DNA from: Flavobacteriales bacterium | GTDB taxonomy: Bacteria; Bacteroidota; Bacteroidia; NS11-12g; UBA955 | Direction of reading: 5' to 3' | DNA: 38,019 nt | Assembly (NCBI GenBank): GCA_947463435.1 | Contig: CANHTS010000005.1 | Location: forward strand, 1-38,019 | In this document: positions 11,562 through 19,817 of the stretch, piece after piece | Numbering within the stretch: the first letter of the stretch is position 1 | Layout of the letters: the number at the start of each line of letters is the position of its first letter | The notes under the pieces: generated by a model | What the model saw: only the letters and a program-made list of their open reading frames with translations | What the model was told of the DNA's origin: nothing | Databases searched by the model: none | Made by a program: the position numbers and the translations under genes

Positions 11562-12317
11562 ATGAAAGCACACATTACAGGCACTGCCCTCGTTTTGGCG
11601 GCCCTGACTATCGCGTCCTGCGGGAAATCCATCGATACCGGCAAGAAACTCAGTACGCCGGTCGACAGTTTCAGCTATATGCTGGGTTTGCGTACTGCTC
11701 TTTCTTACAAAATGGAGGGGCTGAAGGAAATTGACTACAGTTCTTTTGCCCGTGGTTTCGAAGATGGAATCAAGAAGGATTCCGGCTACGCGGTTCCCGA
11801 AAAAAGCGCCAACCGGGTTTTTCAAGGATACCTGCAGCAACTGCGCTCCGCAGCCGAGAAGGACGTAAAAGCCAAAACCACAAAATGGCTTGAAGAGAAC
11901 AAGAAAAAAGGAGTAAGCGAACTGCCGTCGAAAGCACAGTTTAAAACCACCAAGCGCGGTACCGGACAGGTTCCAACGCTCGACGATACCGTTGTGATCC
12001 ATTTCAAAGTGAAGGATGTAAATGGAAAGTTGATGCAGAACACTGAAGAGCGCGGTGCGCCTTTGAGCATTCCTGCCAAATACATTCCCATTGAAGGGCT
12101 CCGCGAATGGATTACACAGGTTCCGGCAGGTTCAGAAGGCACATTGTACATTCCCGGTCCATTACCCGGTTTTGAAGCAGGAAGTGTTGAAGAAGAATTC
12201 TCGGTGTTTGTTTGGGAAATGAAATTCCTGACCATGAACCCGGGCCCGACGCTGCTCGATCCGAAGAAACCCGCCATGCCGGGTCAAGGACCGAAGGCGG
12301 AATTGGAAATGCCCTGA
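11562..12317 (+). CDS. FKBP-type peptidyl-prolyl isomerase-like lipoprotein (diverged)
   Basis: Signal peptide with lipobox (ALTIASCGK); FKBP N-terminal-type dimerisation region, then a diverged FKBP core TVVIHFKVKDVNGKLMQ...GSEGTLYIPGPLPGF...FSVFVWEMKFL. Confidence 0.85.
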   Translation: MKAHITGTALVLAALTIASCGKSIDTGKKLSTPVDSFSYMLGLRTALSYKMEGLKEIDYSSFARGFEDGIKKDSGYAVPEKSANRVFQGYLQQLRSAAEKDVKAKTTKWLEENKKKGVSELPSKAQFKTTKRGTGQVPTLDDTVVIHFKVKDVNGKLMQNTEERGAPLSIPAKYIPIEGLREWITQVPAGSEGTLYIPGPLPGFEAGSVEEEFSVFVWEMKFLTMNPGPTLLDPKKPAMPGQGPKAELEMP

Positions 12318-12352
12318 TTTCAACCCTTTCAGGTTACAACCCGATATCCAAC

Positions 12353-12388
12353 AAAAAAGGCATGTGTTCGTTCACTTGCCTTTTTTTT
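12353..12388. terminator. Rho-independent terminator, probably bidirectional
   Basis: AAAAAAGGCA-t-GTG-ttcgtt-CAC-t-TGCCTTTTTT stem-loop between convergent genes. Confidence 0.82.
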
Positions 12389-12402
12389 GTTGTGCTGAGG
12401 GT

Positions 12403-12876
12403 TCAGCGCGGTGTTTGGTATAACAAGGTTCCGGCTGCTTTCCGCCCATTCCATTCCAAAGCAACACAAGCCGCGGTTGGGAATTGCATGGCTTGCCCAA
12501 ACGACCAATGCAATGCAAGGCTACCGATTTCCGGATTGTGGCCTACGTATAACAAGGTCTTAACCTTTTCCAGGTGCGTGTGGATGGCTTCTTCAATTAT
12601 TCTGACGCCTCCCAGGTACAGCGATGCTTCGTATACAATATCGCGGTCCGGATCCAGGCCCAGTTCCAAGGCTAATAAACGCGCTGTTTGGGCCGTACGG
12701 CAAGCCGGACTGCTAAGGATATAGTCTGGAATGAGGCCTTTATCAAGCAGCGTTTTGCCAATGGTACGGACATCGGAAACACCCCGCGCAGTCAGGTTCC
12801 TGGCGAAGTCGTCTACTTCGTCCATGCTGCTCACAGCTTTGCCGTGTCTGACCAGAATCAGGGTTTGGGTGCCCAT
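12403..12876 (-). CDS. histidine phosphatase superfamily protein, SixA-like
   Basis: LILVRHGKA (RHG), LSSPACRTAQTA, LLYVGHNPEI. Confidence 0.9.
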   Translation of the reverse strand: MGTQTLILVRHGKAVSSMDEVDDFARNLTARGVSDVRTIGKTLLDKGLIPDYILSSPACRTAQTARLLALELGLDPDRDIVYEASLYLGGVRIIEEAIHTHLEKVKTLLYVGHNPEIGSLALHWSFGQAMQFPTAACVALEWNGRKAAGTLLYQTPR

Positions 12877-13289
12877 CCTTTACCCAGTTTCCACAACACA
12901 TAGCCGGCAAGTGCCCAACCGGCAATCATCAAAACACCTCCGAAGGGTGTAATCATTCCCAGCCAACGCGTCGCAAAAGGAAGAACCGGGTGCAGCGCCA
13001 CGAGAAACAAGCTAAGGCTGAACACAAGGGTTCCGCTCAACATCAGCCTGCGGGCAAGCAGGATGCGTCGGTCTGCTATAAGGTGATACACCAAGGCAAG
13101 AAACCCGAGCCCAAGCGCATGGTAAAACAAGTATTGAACCCCGGTGCTCCACACTTCAAGTTGGCGGGCTGGCAAGAGCAGGGTTTCCCTGAGATAATGC
13201 GCGCCGAAAGCACCTGTCAATACAGAAAGGCCGGCCAATACACAAGGTATGGCCAGCCTTTTCAGCAAGGTTACATCTATTTTACTCAA
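12858..13289 (-). CDS. DUF423 family small membrane protein
   Basis: VLAGLSVLTGAFGAHYLR, YHALGLGFLAL, ITPFGGVLMIAGWALAG; four predicted TM helices. Start is TTG at 13287-13289, overlapping the upstream stop. Confidence 0.85.
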   Translation of the reverse strand: MSKIDVTLLKRLAIPCVLAGLSVLTGAFGAHYLRETLLLPARQLEVWSTGVQYLFYHALGLGFLALVYHLIADRRILLARRLMLSGTLVFSLSLFLVALHPVLPFATRWLGMITPFGGVLMIAGWALAGYVLWKLGKGWAPKP

Positions 13290-15874
13290 TCGTCGAGTGC
13301 GTTTTCGATCAGACTGCGCAGGTAAGCGCGATGGGCTGTGGTTTCAGTATCTCCACCGGCAATTTTGCCGCGGTTCAGGATATCGTTCAGGGCATTGAAA
13401 GCTGCTGCCTTGCTGATTGCATCGTACATCGAGCGCTCTTTAACACCGGCAATGCGGATCAGCCTTTCCGTCAGGTTGATTTGCAAAACCTGGCGGAAGG
13501 TATTGGTTTTCGCTCCGGCCACTCCGTCAACCGCGAAGCAGGCGTTCACGAGGTCTTTAACCATTTCGTGCACACCGTAAGTATTGCCATAGGCGCGGCT
13601 GTCGGAAAGGCGCAGCATCACCTGGGCATTCAGAATATGATCGAGTACACCATTCTGCATGAAGGCAACGCGGCTGTGCACCTTAGGATCTTCGGTAGCG
13701 CTGAAGAAGTTAAAGCCGCGGCGTTGCGATTGCAGGTAGCTGATCAAAGCTGCATCGGTAGCCATGGCGTCGGGCCCAAAGGCATAGCGGCTCAAAGCTT
13801 CCATCGCGCGTTTCTGGTCGGCGAAGGCAACCGGAGTATAAGGTTGCCTGGTTGGATGAGCGGGTCCGGAACGGTCTACATAAACGCCTCCGATGTAACG
13901 CGAAATGATGCCCATCGAAGTGCTGTATTCGCCGGTAATGACGCCGTAAGCATCGCGCAGCTCTTCATAGCTTACACCGCTGTTGTAGCGTGTTTTAAGG
14001 CTTTTGAGCAATTCCTGTGAAGCTTGGGTGCGCTCAACAGCATAGGCGATTGCGTCGCTGCTGAGGTCGTTCACCATCACGCGCGGATCGATCGCCTTGC
14101 CCGGGCTGCGCATATCGTCGGCATCGTTGCCGAAAGTGAGTGCCGGTTCGGCGCTGCGGGACAGGATTTTCTCGAGCCTGGCCTGCTCGGCCGTATTGTC
14201 ATTCAGGCCCTCAGAATAACCATATTCAATCGCCCACATATCGTAAGGCCCCGGACGCGTCTGGCAATAGTCGAGTCCCTGCGCTCCCAAGCCGTTCAGG
14301 TTGATCGCGGGATAATCCATTACCGAACCAATCAGGTCACCGTTTTTAAGCAGTTCAGAGTTTTTGAGTTCGGCCGGTGTGCGCAGCTGGCTGGCTTTCA
14401 TGTTGTGCATTAGCCCGAGGGTATGGCCCATTTCATGCAGAATCAGGTAATAAAGGCTCTGTTCTACGAGTTTGCTTACTTCGTCTGTGGAACTGCCGTT
14501 CTGCGCCAGCAGCCATTGTTTCCCGAAGAGGCTCTCCATATGGAGGTGGTGACCGGCTTCGCAGGCTGCATGTGCTTCGGGAGCGGTTTCATTTTCCAGT
14601 CCGGCGGCGGGTACGCCAAAGAGTTTTTCGCGGATCAGGCGGTTGGTAATGAAAATGTACTCGAGCATAATATCCGCACCGAGAATCTCACCGGTGCGCG
14701 GGTTAACGAAGCTCGGTCCATAACCACCAAAGGGCGGATTGGGAGAGGAAGTCCAACGCAATACGTTATAGCGGATATCGCCCGCATCCCAGGTTGCTGT
14801 ATCGGGTTGTTCAAAAACCTGAACCGCGTTTTTGAATCCGATCTTTTCAAAAGCGAGATTCCATTGCATACCGGCCGCCCTGATGGTTTCGCGGTATTCT
14901 TTCGGTGTAGTTTTTTCAATCCACCATACAATGGGCTTCACCGGCTCGCTCATAGCCGCGCCGGGCTCTTTCTTCACCAGGTTCCAGCGGTGAATAGGAT
15001 CGCGGAAGTTCAAGGCATCGGCGCTGGTCATATCGTTCACTGTTTCAGTGAAATAGCCGATACGCGGATCGTCGAAGCGGGGCTGGAAATTGTTCTCGGG
15101 CATGGCGATCAGGCTGTGCTGCAACATCACGGAAACGGCCCGGCTGTCTGTTACATCGCTGCCGGCGCGGCCGCTACCGAATGGATTATCGTACACATAA
15201 CTCACAACCAGATCGGTGTTCGCCGGGTAATTGCGGATTTGTTCGTATTTGGTCTTGCCCTTCGAGAGGTTGCCAAGCCCGAAGGCACCCGGCGGCATAC
15301 CCGGGATGGGCGAAGGCTTCACCTGATGCAACTTTTCACTCAGAAAAAGCTCGTCAGCATCAATTAGATAAAGGCCTTTGGTTTCATCTGCGGCAGCAAT
15401 CTTCTCACTGGCCAGAATAGCTTCGCTGATGTTGGCATTGGCACTTTGGCTGAGTGGATTGGCAGGGTCGAAGTAATAACCGGTATTCACCGACTCAAAT
15501 TCGATGCTCTCATAGTATTTGCGGATGCGGAGAATCTGGCTGCCGCGGTACTGGCCGCGGTGGTGACCGCTGGCAAGTGCACCGTTTTCGGTATAAGTGA
15601 AGTGAATGAATTCCTTGCCCACTTGTTCACGCGACACCAACATCCACAATTTGCCATTGGTAGTGTCGCGGAAAAGCGGGAAAAGCCCGTCGATACGCAC
15701 ACAATTCTTGGTTTTGGATGCGATGCTGGCTTTTTCCGATTTGGGTTTTTCAGCAGCCGGCGGTGCAGTAGGCGCGGCAGGCTGTTTGCCGCGGCGCTGG
15801 GCCAGAAGTTCATTGGTCTGGCTGCTGAACAAGGTGGTAGCAGCCAGAACGGTAAGCAAAGTATACCTGTTCAT
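13286..15874 (-). CDS. zinc-dependent metalloprotease (DUF5117/DUF5118-type), secreted
   Basis: Sec-type signal peptide; HEMGHTLGLMHNMKAS (HExxHxxGLxHN); family-typical SVMDYPAINLNG. Confidence 0.92.
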   Translation of the reverse strand: MNRYTLLTVLAATTLFSSQTNELLAQRRGKQPAAPTAPPAAEKPKSEKASIASKTKNCVRIDGLFPLFRDTTNGKLWMLVSREQVGKEFIHFTYTENGALASGHHRGQYRGSQILRIRKYYESIEFESVNTGYYFDPANPLSQSANANISEAILASEKIAAADETKGLYLIDADELFLSEKLHQVKPSPIPGMPPGAFGLGNLSKGKTKYEQIRNYPANTDLVVSYVYDNPFGSGRAGSDVTDSRAVSVMLQHSLIAMPENNFQPRFDDPRIGYFTETVNDMTSADALNFRDPIHRWNLVKKEPGAAMSEPVKPIVWWIEKTTPKEYRETIRAAGMQWNLAFEKIGFKNAVQVFEQPDTATWDAGDIRYNVLRWTSSPNPPFGGYGPSFVNPRTGEILGADIMLEYIFITNRLIREKLFGVPAAGLENETAPEAHAACEAGHHLHMESLFGKQWLLAQNGSSTDEVSKLVEQSLYYLILHEMGHTLGLMHNMKASQLRTPAELKNSELLKNGDLIGSVMDYPAINLNGLGAQGLDYCQTRPGPYDMWAIEYGYSEGLNDNTAEQARLEKILSRSAEPALTFGNDADDMRSPGKAIDPRVMVNDLSSDAIAYAVERTQASQELLKSLKTRYNSGVSYEELRDAYGVITGEYSTSMGIISRYIGGVYVDRSGPAHPTRQPYTPVAFADQKRAMEALSRYAFGPDAMATDAALISYLQSQRRGFNFFSATEDPKVHSRVAFMQNGVLDHILNAQVMLRLSDSRAYGNTYGVHEMVKDLVNACFAVDGVAGAKTNTFRQVLQINLTERLIRIAGVKERSMYDAISKAAAFNALNDILNRGKIAGGDTETTAHRAYLRSLIENALDD

Positions 15875-16113
15875 GGGTTTGAAACCTCAAGTTTAAGGTA
15901 AACGCAGCGGAATTGACAATGGCATCGGCGAAAGGAATCTGTCATTGGACGGAATAAAAGGCTGAATGGGTATTTCGCTGACATACTTGAAATTCCGGAT
16001 AAGGTTCAGATTGAAACTTGGTTTTCCCATGTTCGTTACACAAAACCGTCAAGCGCTAAGAATTAAGAATCAATTGTGCTGCGCCTAAGCCGGTATTAAG
16101 AACGAAAAACAAA

Positions 16114-16143
16114 TTTTTGCGCTATACGGTCGTAACGCAAAAA
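16114..16143. repeat. inverted repeat TTTTTGCG-N14-CGCAAAAA upstream of the OmpA-like gene
   Basis: 8-bp perfect arms at 16114-16121 and 16136-16143; the spacer contains a TACG-gt-CGTA palindrome. Confidence 0.6.
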
Positions 16144-16158
16144 CCTAATCCATGGAAA

Positions 16159-16989
16159 ATGAACCTTATGACGCTCACCATTGCGTCATTATTGCCCGGC
16201 CGCGTATCGAAGAAAAAGTACCAGGCCCAAGTAAAACGTTATGAAGTTCTGAACGAATCCTACGATCTCGTAAGCTTTGAATTGCGCCGCTGTCTGGATG
16301 AACAGCGCAGGAATAAGGAAGTTATTCTGGCGCTTCAGGCAGAAGTTGAACCCCTCATGAAAACCAGTAAGATGTTGATTCAGCAGCTTACCGACATGTC
16401 TGCTCTGACGAAGGCACAAGCCGAAAGCATCAATCACTCCATCGAAAATATCAATGCCAAAGACTACTACATCCGAAACCTGCAAAACGAAATCGCCCGC
16501 AAGGATTCGCTGAATCTGGCGCTCGTTATAAGCCTTAAGGGCGCTTTGAAAGACATCAATGACAAGGATGTCGAGATTAAAGTGGAGGACAGCGCAGGTT
16601 TTATTTCCATTTCAGACAAGCTATGGTTTAAATCCGGAAGTTGTGAGGTTTTGCCTGCATCGCGACAAGTGCTGGGCAAGGTGGCGACAGTACTGAACGG
16701 TCATCCGGACATACAGTTCATAGTTGAAGGTCATACAGACAACCGACCAATTAGCCAGGCCAATGCTCAAGACAACTGGGATTTGAGTGTGCTCCGTGCA
16801 ACAAGTGTCGTTCGCATTCTACAATCCCAATTCGGGGTAGACGCCAGAATGGCAATCGCTGCCGGCCGCTCCGAGTATATACCGTTTGCGGAGAATTCGA
16901 CCGATCAGGGCCGTGCTTTAAACCGCAGAACGCGGATTGTAATACTGCCACAAATGGATCAGTTCTTCCGTTTGCTGGAGAACCAATAA
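16159..16989 (+). CDS. OmpA/MotB C-terminal domain protein with coiled-coil stem
   Basis: FIVEGHTDNRPI...LSVLRATSVVRIL...AAGRSEYIP...ALNRRTRIVI is the OmpA peptidoglycan-binding signature. ATG at 16159 is preferred over the TTG at 16117. Confidence 0.88.
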   Translation: MNLMTLTIASLLPGRVSKKKYQAQVKRYEVLNESYDLVSFELRRCLDEQRRNKEVILALQAEVEPLMKTSKMLIQQLTDMSALTKAQAESINHSIENINAKDYYIRNLQNEIARKDSLNLALVISLKGALKDINDKDVEIKVEDSAGFISISDKLWFKSGSCEVLPASRQVLGKVATVLNGHPDIQFIVEGHTDNRPISQANAQDNWDLSVLRATSVVRILQSQFGVDARMAIAAGRSEYIPFAENSTDQGRALNRRTRIVILPQMDQFFRLLENQ

Positions 16990-17010
16990 CCATTCCTACC
17001 CGGATAACAG

Positions 17011-17045
17011 AAAGAGGCGGATACACAAGATCCGCCTCTTTTTCT
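17011..17045 (+). terminator. Rho-independent terminator
   Basis: AAAGAGGCGGAT-acacaag-ATCCGCCTCTTT followed by TTTC; 12-bp perfect stem. Confidence 0.92.
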
Positions 17046-17174
17046 TTCGTTTAGCCTGTTTCTGTTGGGTATTTACGCCGTGATTGTAAAACTTAACAAT
17101 TATTACTTGTTTAAACGTGTAAAAATGAAACAAAGGGCGTAAGTACATATAGTTTTGAGATTAACAATCAATTT

Positions 17175-17669
17175 ATGGAACCGATGAACAACAACCGCAA
17201 CGGCCCGCATAGTTTCCCGGCGTTGGACCGTTATTACCGCAAATTGGAGTTGGAGGGAGGTGATTATCATTGTCAGGTGATTATGGAAATTCACAGGTTA
17301 CAACCGTTGATTATCAGTATCCTCCGGGCACAGGCCGAATATCTGAACCGGGATGAAATGGATGAAGTGGTGAAACTCGGATGTGCGATATGGGATAACT
17401 TCTCCGAACGACAATCGGTGCGTTGCCGGCAAATCAGCTTCGATCATTACACTGCCAGTTTCAGGCAAAATATGTTTAGCAGGCATTCGGTTTCTGAAGT
17501 GCATGAACCGAATGCCTATGTTGATCGCACTGCCGCTGCCGACATTTTGGTTCTTGCTATTCACAAGCGCTTTGCCAGCAGCCCTGTGTTAAAGAAAATG
17601 AATGTCTACAATCAGGGTTTTCAGATAGCCGTGCTGAAATCGCTGGCGGAATGCCTGGATGCACTGTGA
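17175..17669 (+). CDS. hypothetical protein, 164 aa, no family recognised
   Basis: Intact ORF in its own interval between a terminator and a convergent tRNA; plausible composition; no motif identified. Confidence 0.65.
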   Translation: MEPMNNNRNGPHSFPALDRYYRKLELEGGDYHCQVIMEIHRLQPLIISILRAQAEYLNRDEMDEVVKLGCAIWDNFSERQSVRCRQISFDHYTASFRQNMFSRHSVSEVHEPNAYVDRTAAADILVLAIHKRFASSPVLKKMNVYNQGFQIAVLKSLAECLDAL

Positions 17670-17828
17670 GCTAATATTGGCATAGTTTTAAGGGGTGAAG
17701 CGGAAGACAGCTCAGGCCATGCGCATAATTGCCCGAATTGGTTTCCACTGTTGGATCCTGGCAATGGTTTGTTGCACGCATGCTAAGAGAAAAGGATCTA
17801 AACGTAGTACATAAGGAAACAAAACGAA

Positions 17829-17853
17829 AAAAGCCCCTGCTTTGGCAGAGGCT
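17829..17853 (-). terminator. Rho-independent terminator of the tRNA-Arg transcript
   Basis: Minus strand GCCTCTGC-caaa-GCAGGGGC-TTTTTT. Confidence 0.85.
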
Positions 17854-17857
17854 ATTG

Positions 17858-17931
17858 CGGACCCGTAGGGATTCGAACCCCAAACCTTCTGATCCGTAGT
17901 CAGATGCTCTATCCAATTGAGCTACGGGTCC
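17858..17931 (-). tRNA. tRNA-Arg, anticodon ACG
   Basis: Minus strand GGACCCGTAGCTCAATTGGATAGAGCATCTGACTACGGATCAGAAGGTTTGGGGTTCGAATCCCTACGGGTCCG: 7-bp acceptor stem, TCTGA/TCAGA anticodon stem, loop CTACGGA, GGTTCGAATCC T arm; 3' CCA not encoded. Confidence 0.97.
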
Positions 17932-18010
17932 TGGCACCTTTAATTCGTTCTTTCAAACCCAATCCAACCGGTTTCTTAGGCTGAAAGGGTTGATTTCCCG
18001 AATCGGACTG

Positions 18011-18040
18011 CAAAGATAGAACTTTACAATCAGAATGCAA
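18011..18040 (-). promoter_or_regulatory. promoter for tRNA-Arg, Bacteroidota type
   Basis: Minus strand TTG-N19-TATCTTTG matches the -33 TTG / -7 TAnnTTTG consensus; about 80 nt upstream of the tRNA 5' end. Confidence 0.75.
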
Positions 18041-18270
18041 GACCAATTTTGCATCCTAAGTGGTACCGCACCGCTAAGCGCAAATCCGGGATTTTACGCG
18101 ATCCTTTGGAAACGCCAAGAATTTCGATAAAAAAATCATGAATATGAGTGCATTTTTCGCCAGTTTGATGGCTGGAAAGTCACAAAATACAACCATAAGT
18201 ACCAATTGAATCGGTTACCGCTTGATATTTTGCATGAGTTACACTTGGAAAAGCTTGCTTTTGGGGATGC

Positions 18271-18567
18271 ATGGTGGATTCGGTGAACATCGATGAAATG
18301 GCACTAGTTTTTAGACATAGTATGAATAATATGATACAGGTCGTGTTTCCTGTCAGTGCGGTTTGTTTTCATTTTTGGACTGCCATGATCGGTTTCCTGG
18401 AACAGGGCCTCTATGGCGGAATTCTTTCATTTTTATTTCCGTTGGCAGCTGAATGCTATTGGACCTTGGAGAATATTGGCCACAATTCCCCTTATGCAGC
18501 CCTGTTTTTCTTGCACATTGTAGCAGGAGTCTGGTGGTGGAAGGTGATTCCCAAAAAATCTTACTGA
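18271..18567 (+). CDS. small hydrophobic membrane protein (start uncertain; conserved-looking part may begin at ATG 18322)
   Basis: MNNMIQVVFPVSAVCFHFWTAMIGFLEQGLYGGILSFLFPLAAECYWTLENIG...AALFFLHIVAGVWWW: about 3 TM segments. Confidence 0.5.
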   Translation: MVDSVNIDEMALVFRHSMNNMIQVVFPVSAVCFHFWTAMIGFLEQGLYGGILSFLFPLAAECYWTLENIGHNSPYAALFFLHIVAGVWWWKVIPKKSY

Positions 18568-18661
18568 TAGCCGTTCTGCGCCGCTTGCCCAGCTGGTGGC
18601 GAAAAAATCTGGTTTGATTTGTAACGCATATGCACTAGAAGGCATTGTGCTTGCAGAACAC

Positions 18662-19225
18662 ATGCCAACTGAAGTTAGCCGGGATGAAATTTTACGCTTG
18701 CGCAAGGGAGACCGGGCAACGGAGAAACGCGTTTTCGAACGGCTATTCAACAGGGTGGTAAGCGCCTGTTGTCATTATACACCCGACAGGATGAAGGCCG
18801 AAGACGCCGCCGCAATTGCCTTTATCAAAGCGTTTACCATCCTCGACCGCTTTGTTTGGCATCACGAAGGCTCCTTCTACGCCTGGATTCGGAGAATTGC
18901 CATACGGGAAGCACTTTACGAAATGCGCAAGGATCGCTGTTTCCTTGCATTACACGATGGCTTCAGTGCCGATGAATCCTGGCATGTACGGGCTGATTTC
19001 AAACTGGACGCTGCCCTGGCCCTGGAGTTATTGGAAAAATTAAACCCGATCACCAAAGCGGTCTTTCTGCTCATCAACCTTGAAGGTTTCAGTCATGCCG
19101 AATGTGCAGAAACCTTGGGTATCAGCGAAAGCAACAGCAAACAATTACTGCGTCGAGGCAGAATCAAACTGATCGGCCTGTTGGAAAACACAAGCAACAA
19201 GAAAAATGGAAAACTGGGAAGTTGA
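18662..19225 (+). CDS. RNA polymerase sigma-70 family factor (ECF-like)
   Basis: Region 2-like AAAIAFIKAFTILDRFVWHHEGSFYAWIRRIAIREALYEMRK; region 4-like LNPITKAVFLLINLEGFSHAECAETLGISESNSKQLLRRGRIKL. Confidence 0.88.
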   Translation: MPTEVSRDEILRLRKGDRATEKRVFERLFNRVVSACCHYTPDRMKAEDAAAIAFIKAFTILDRFVWHHEGSFYAWIRRIAIREALYEMRKDRCFLALHDGFSADESWHVRADFKLDAALALELLEKLNPITKAVFLLINLEGFSHAECAETLGISESNSKQLLRRGRIKLIGLLENTSNKKNGKLGS

Positions 19226-19814
19226 ATTGGTAAAGGCGTTAAAGGAAGCCGAGAACAAGACGGAATCCAGCCAACATGTGGCTGCAAAATGGCGACTCGT
19301 CGACCAGGCCTTGCGCCCGCACAGGCGCTGGATGCTCTTGCGCGTTGCTGCAGCAGCAGTTGTTTTTCTGGTTTCTGTTGCCGGGTTGCTGTATCGCACC
19401 TTCCCTGTCAACAAAAGCCCGAAGAGCCATCCAATAGCGACCATGGTGGCACCACGTAGCATACACCAACAACCGAATGAACCTTCAAAGGATGTCGAAA
19501 GGAAACCAAACCTGATGAACAAGGTAAAAGAACTCAGGATGAGAAACGTTTTGGCCTTGCGCACAGATAGCCCTGCGCCGCTTCCTGCCCGGTCTTTCTC
19601 CGATACAAGTGTCGAACCTGAATTGGCAGTGACGGGCATAGCCATGGTATCTGAGTCTTCAAGGCGCAGGCCCGGCAGGCGCACCGGCACAAGCCTGTTT
19701 CTGGAAGGCTTTGATACGGTCAAGACTGCATTTCAACCATCAGCATCCAAGCCCGCACTAGCCAAAAGAAAACAAGGCACGCGATCGGGTTGGGTTACAC
19801 AAATCCGATTCTAA
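19206..19814 (+). CDS. single-TM protein, putative anti-sigma factor
   Basis: Overlaps the sigma gene by 20 nt; roughly 41-aa N-terminal segment, TM helix MLLRVAAAAVVFLVSVAGLLY, basic periplasmic tail. Function inferred from gene context. Confidence 0.7.
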   Translation: MENWEVELVKALKEAENKTESSQHVAAKWRLVDQALRPHRRWMLLRVAAAAVVFLVSVAGLLYRTFPVNKSPKSHPIATMVAPRSIHQQPNEPSKDVERKPNLMNKVKELRMRNVLALRTDSPAPLPARSFSDTSVEPELAVTGIAMVSESSRRRPGRRTGTSLFLEGFDTVKTAFQPSASKPALAKRKQGTRSGWVTQIRF

Positions 19815-19817
19815 CGT

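Noticed and set aside
12212-12724. 170-aa + strand ORF spanning the FKBP end, a terminator and antisense SixA
   Set aside because: Runs through a strong terminator and antisense to a clear gene; not credible.
14423-15367. 314-aa ORF on + strand inside the metalloprotease gene
   Set aside because: Shadow ORF antisense to a gene with a clear HExxH motif and signal peptide; no domain recognised.
17932-18270. 339-nt interval upstream of tRNA-Arg as a possible ncRNA or CRISPR leader
   Set aside because: No repeats and no convincing stable fold or known RNA motif by eye; explained in part by the tRNA promoter.
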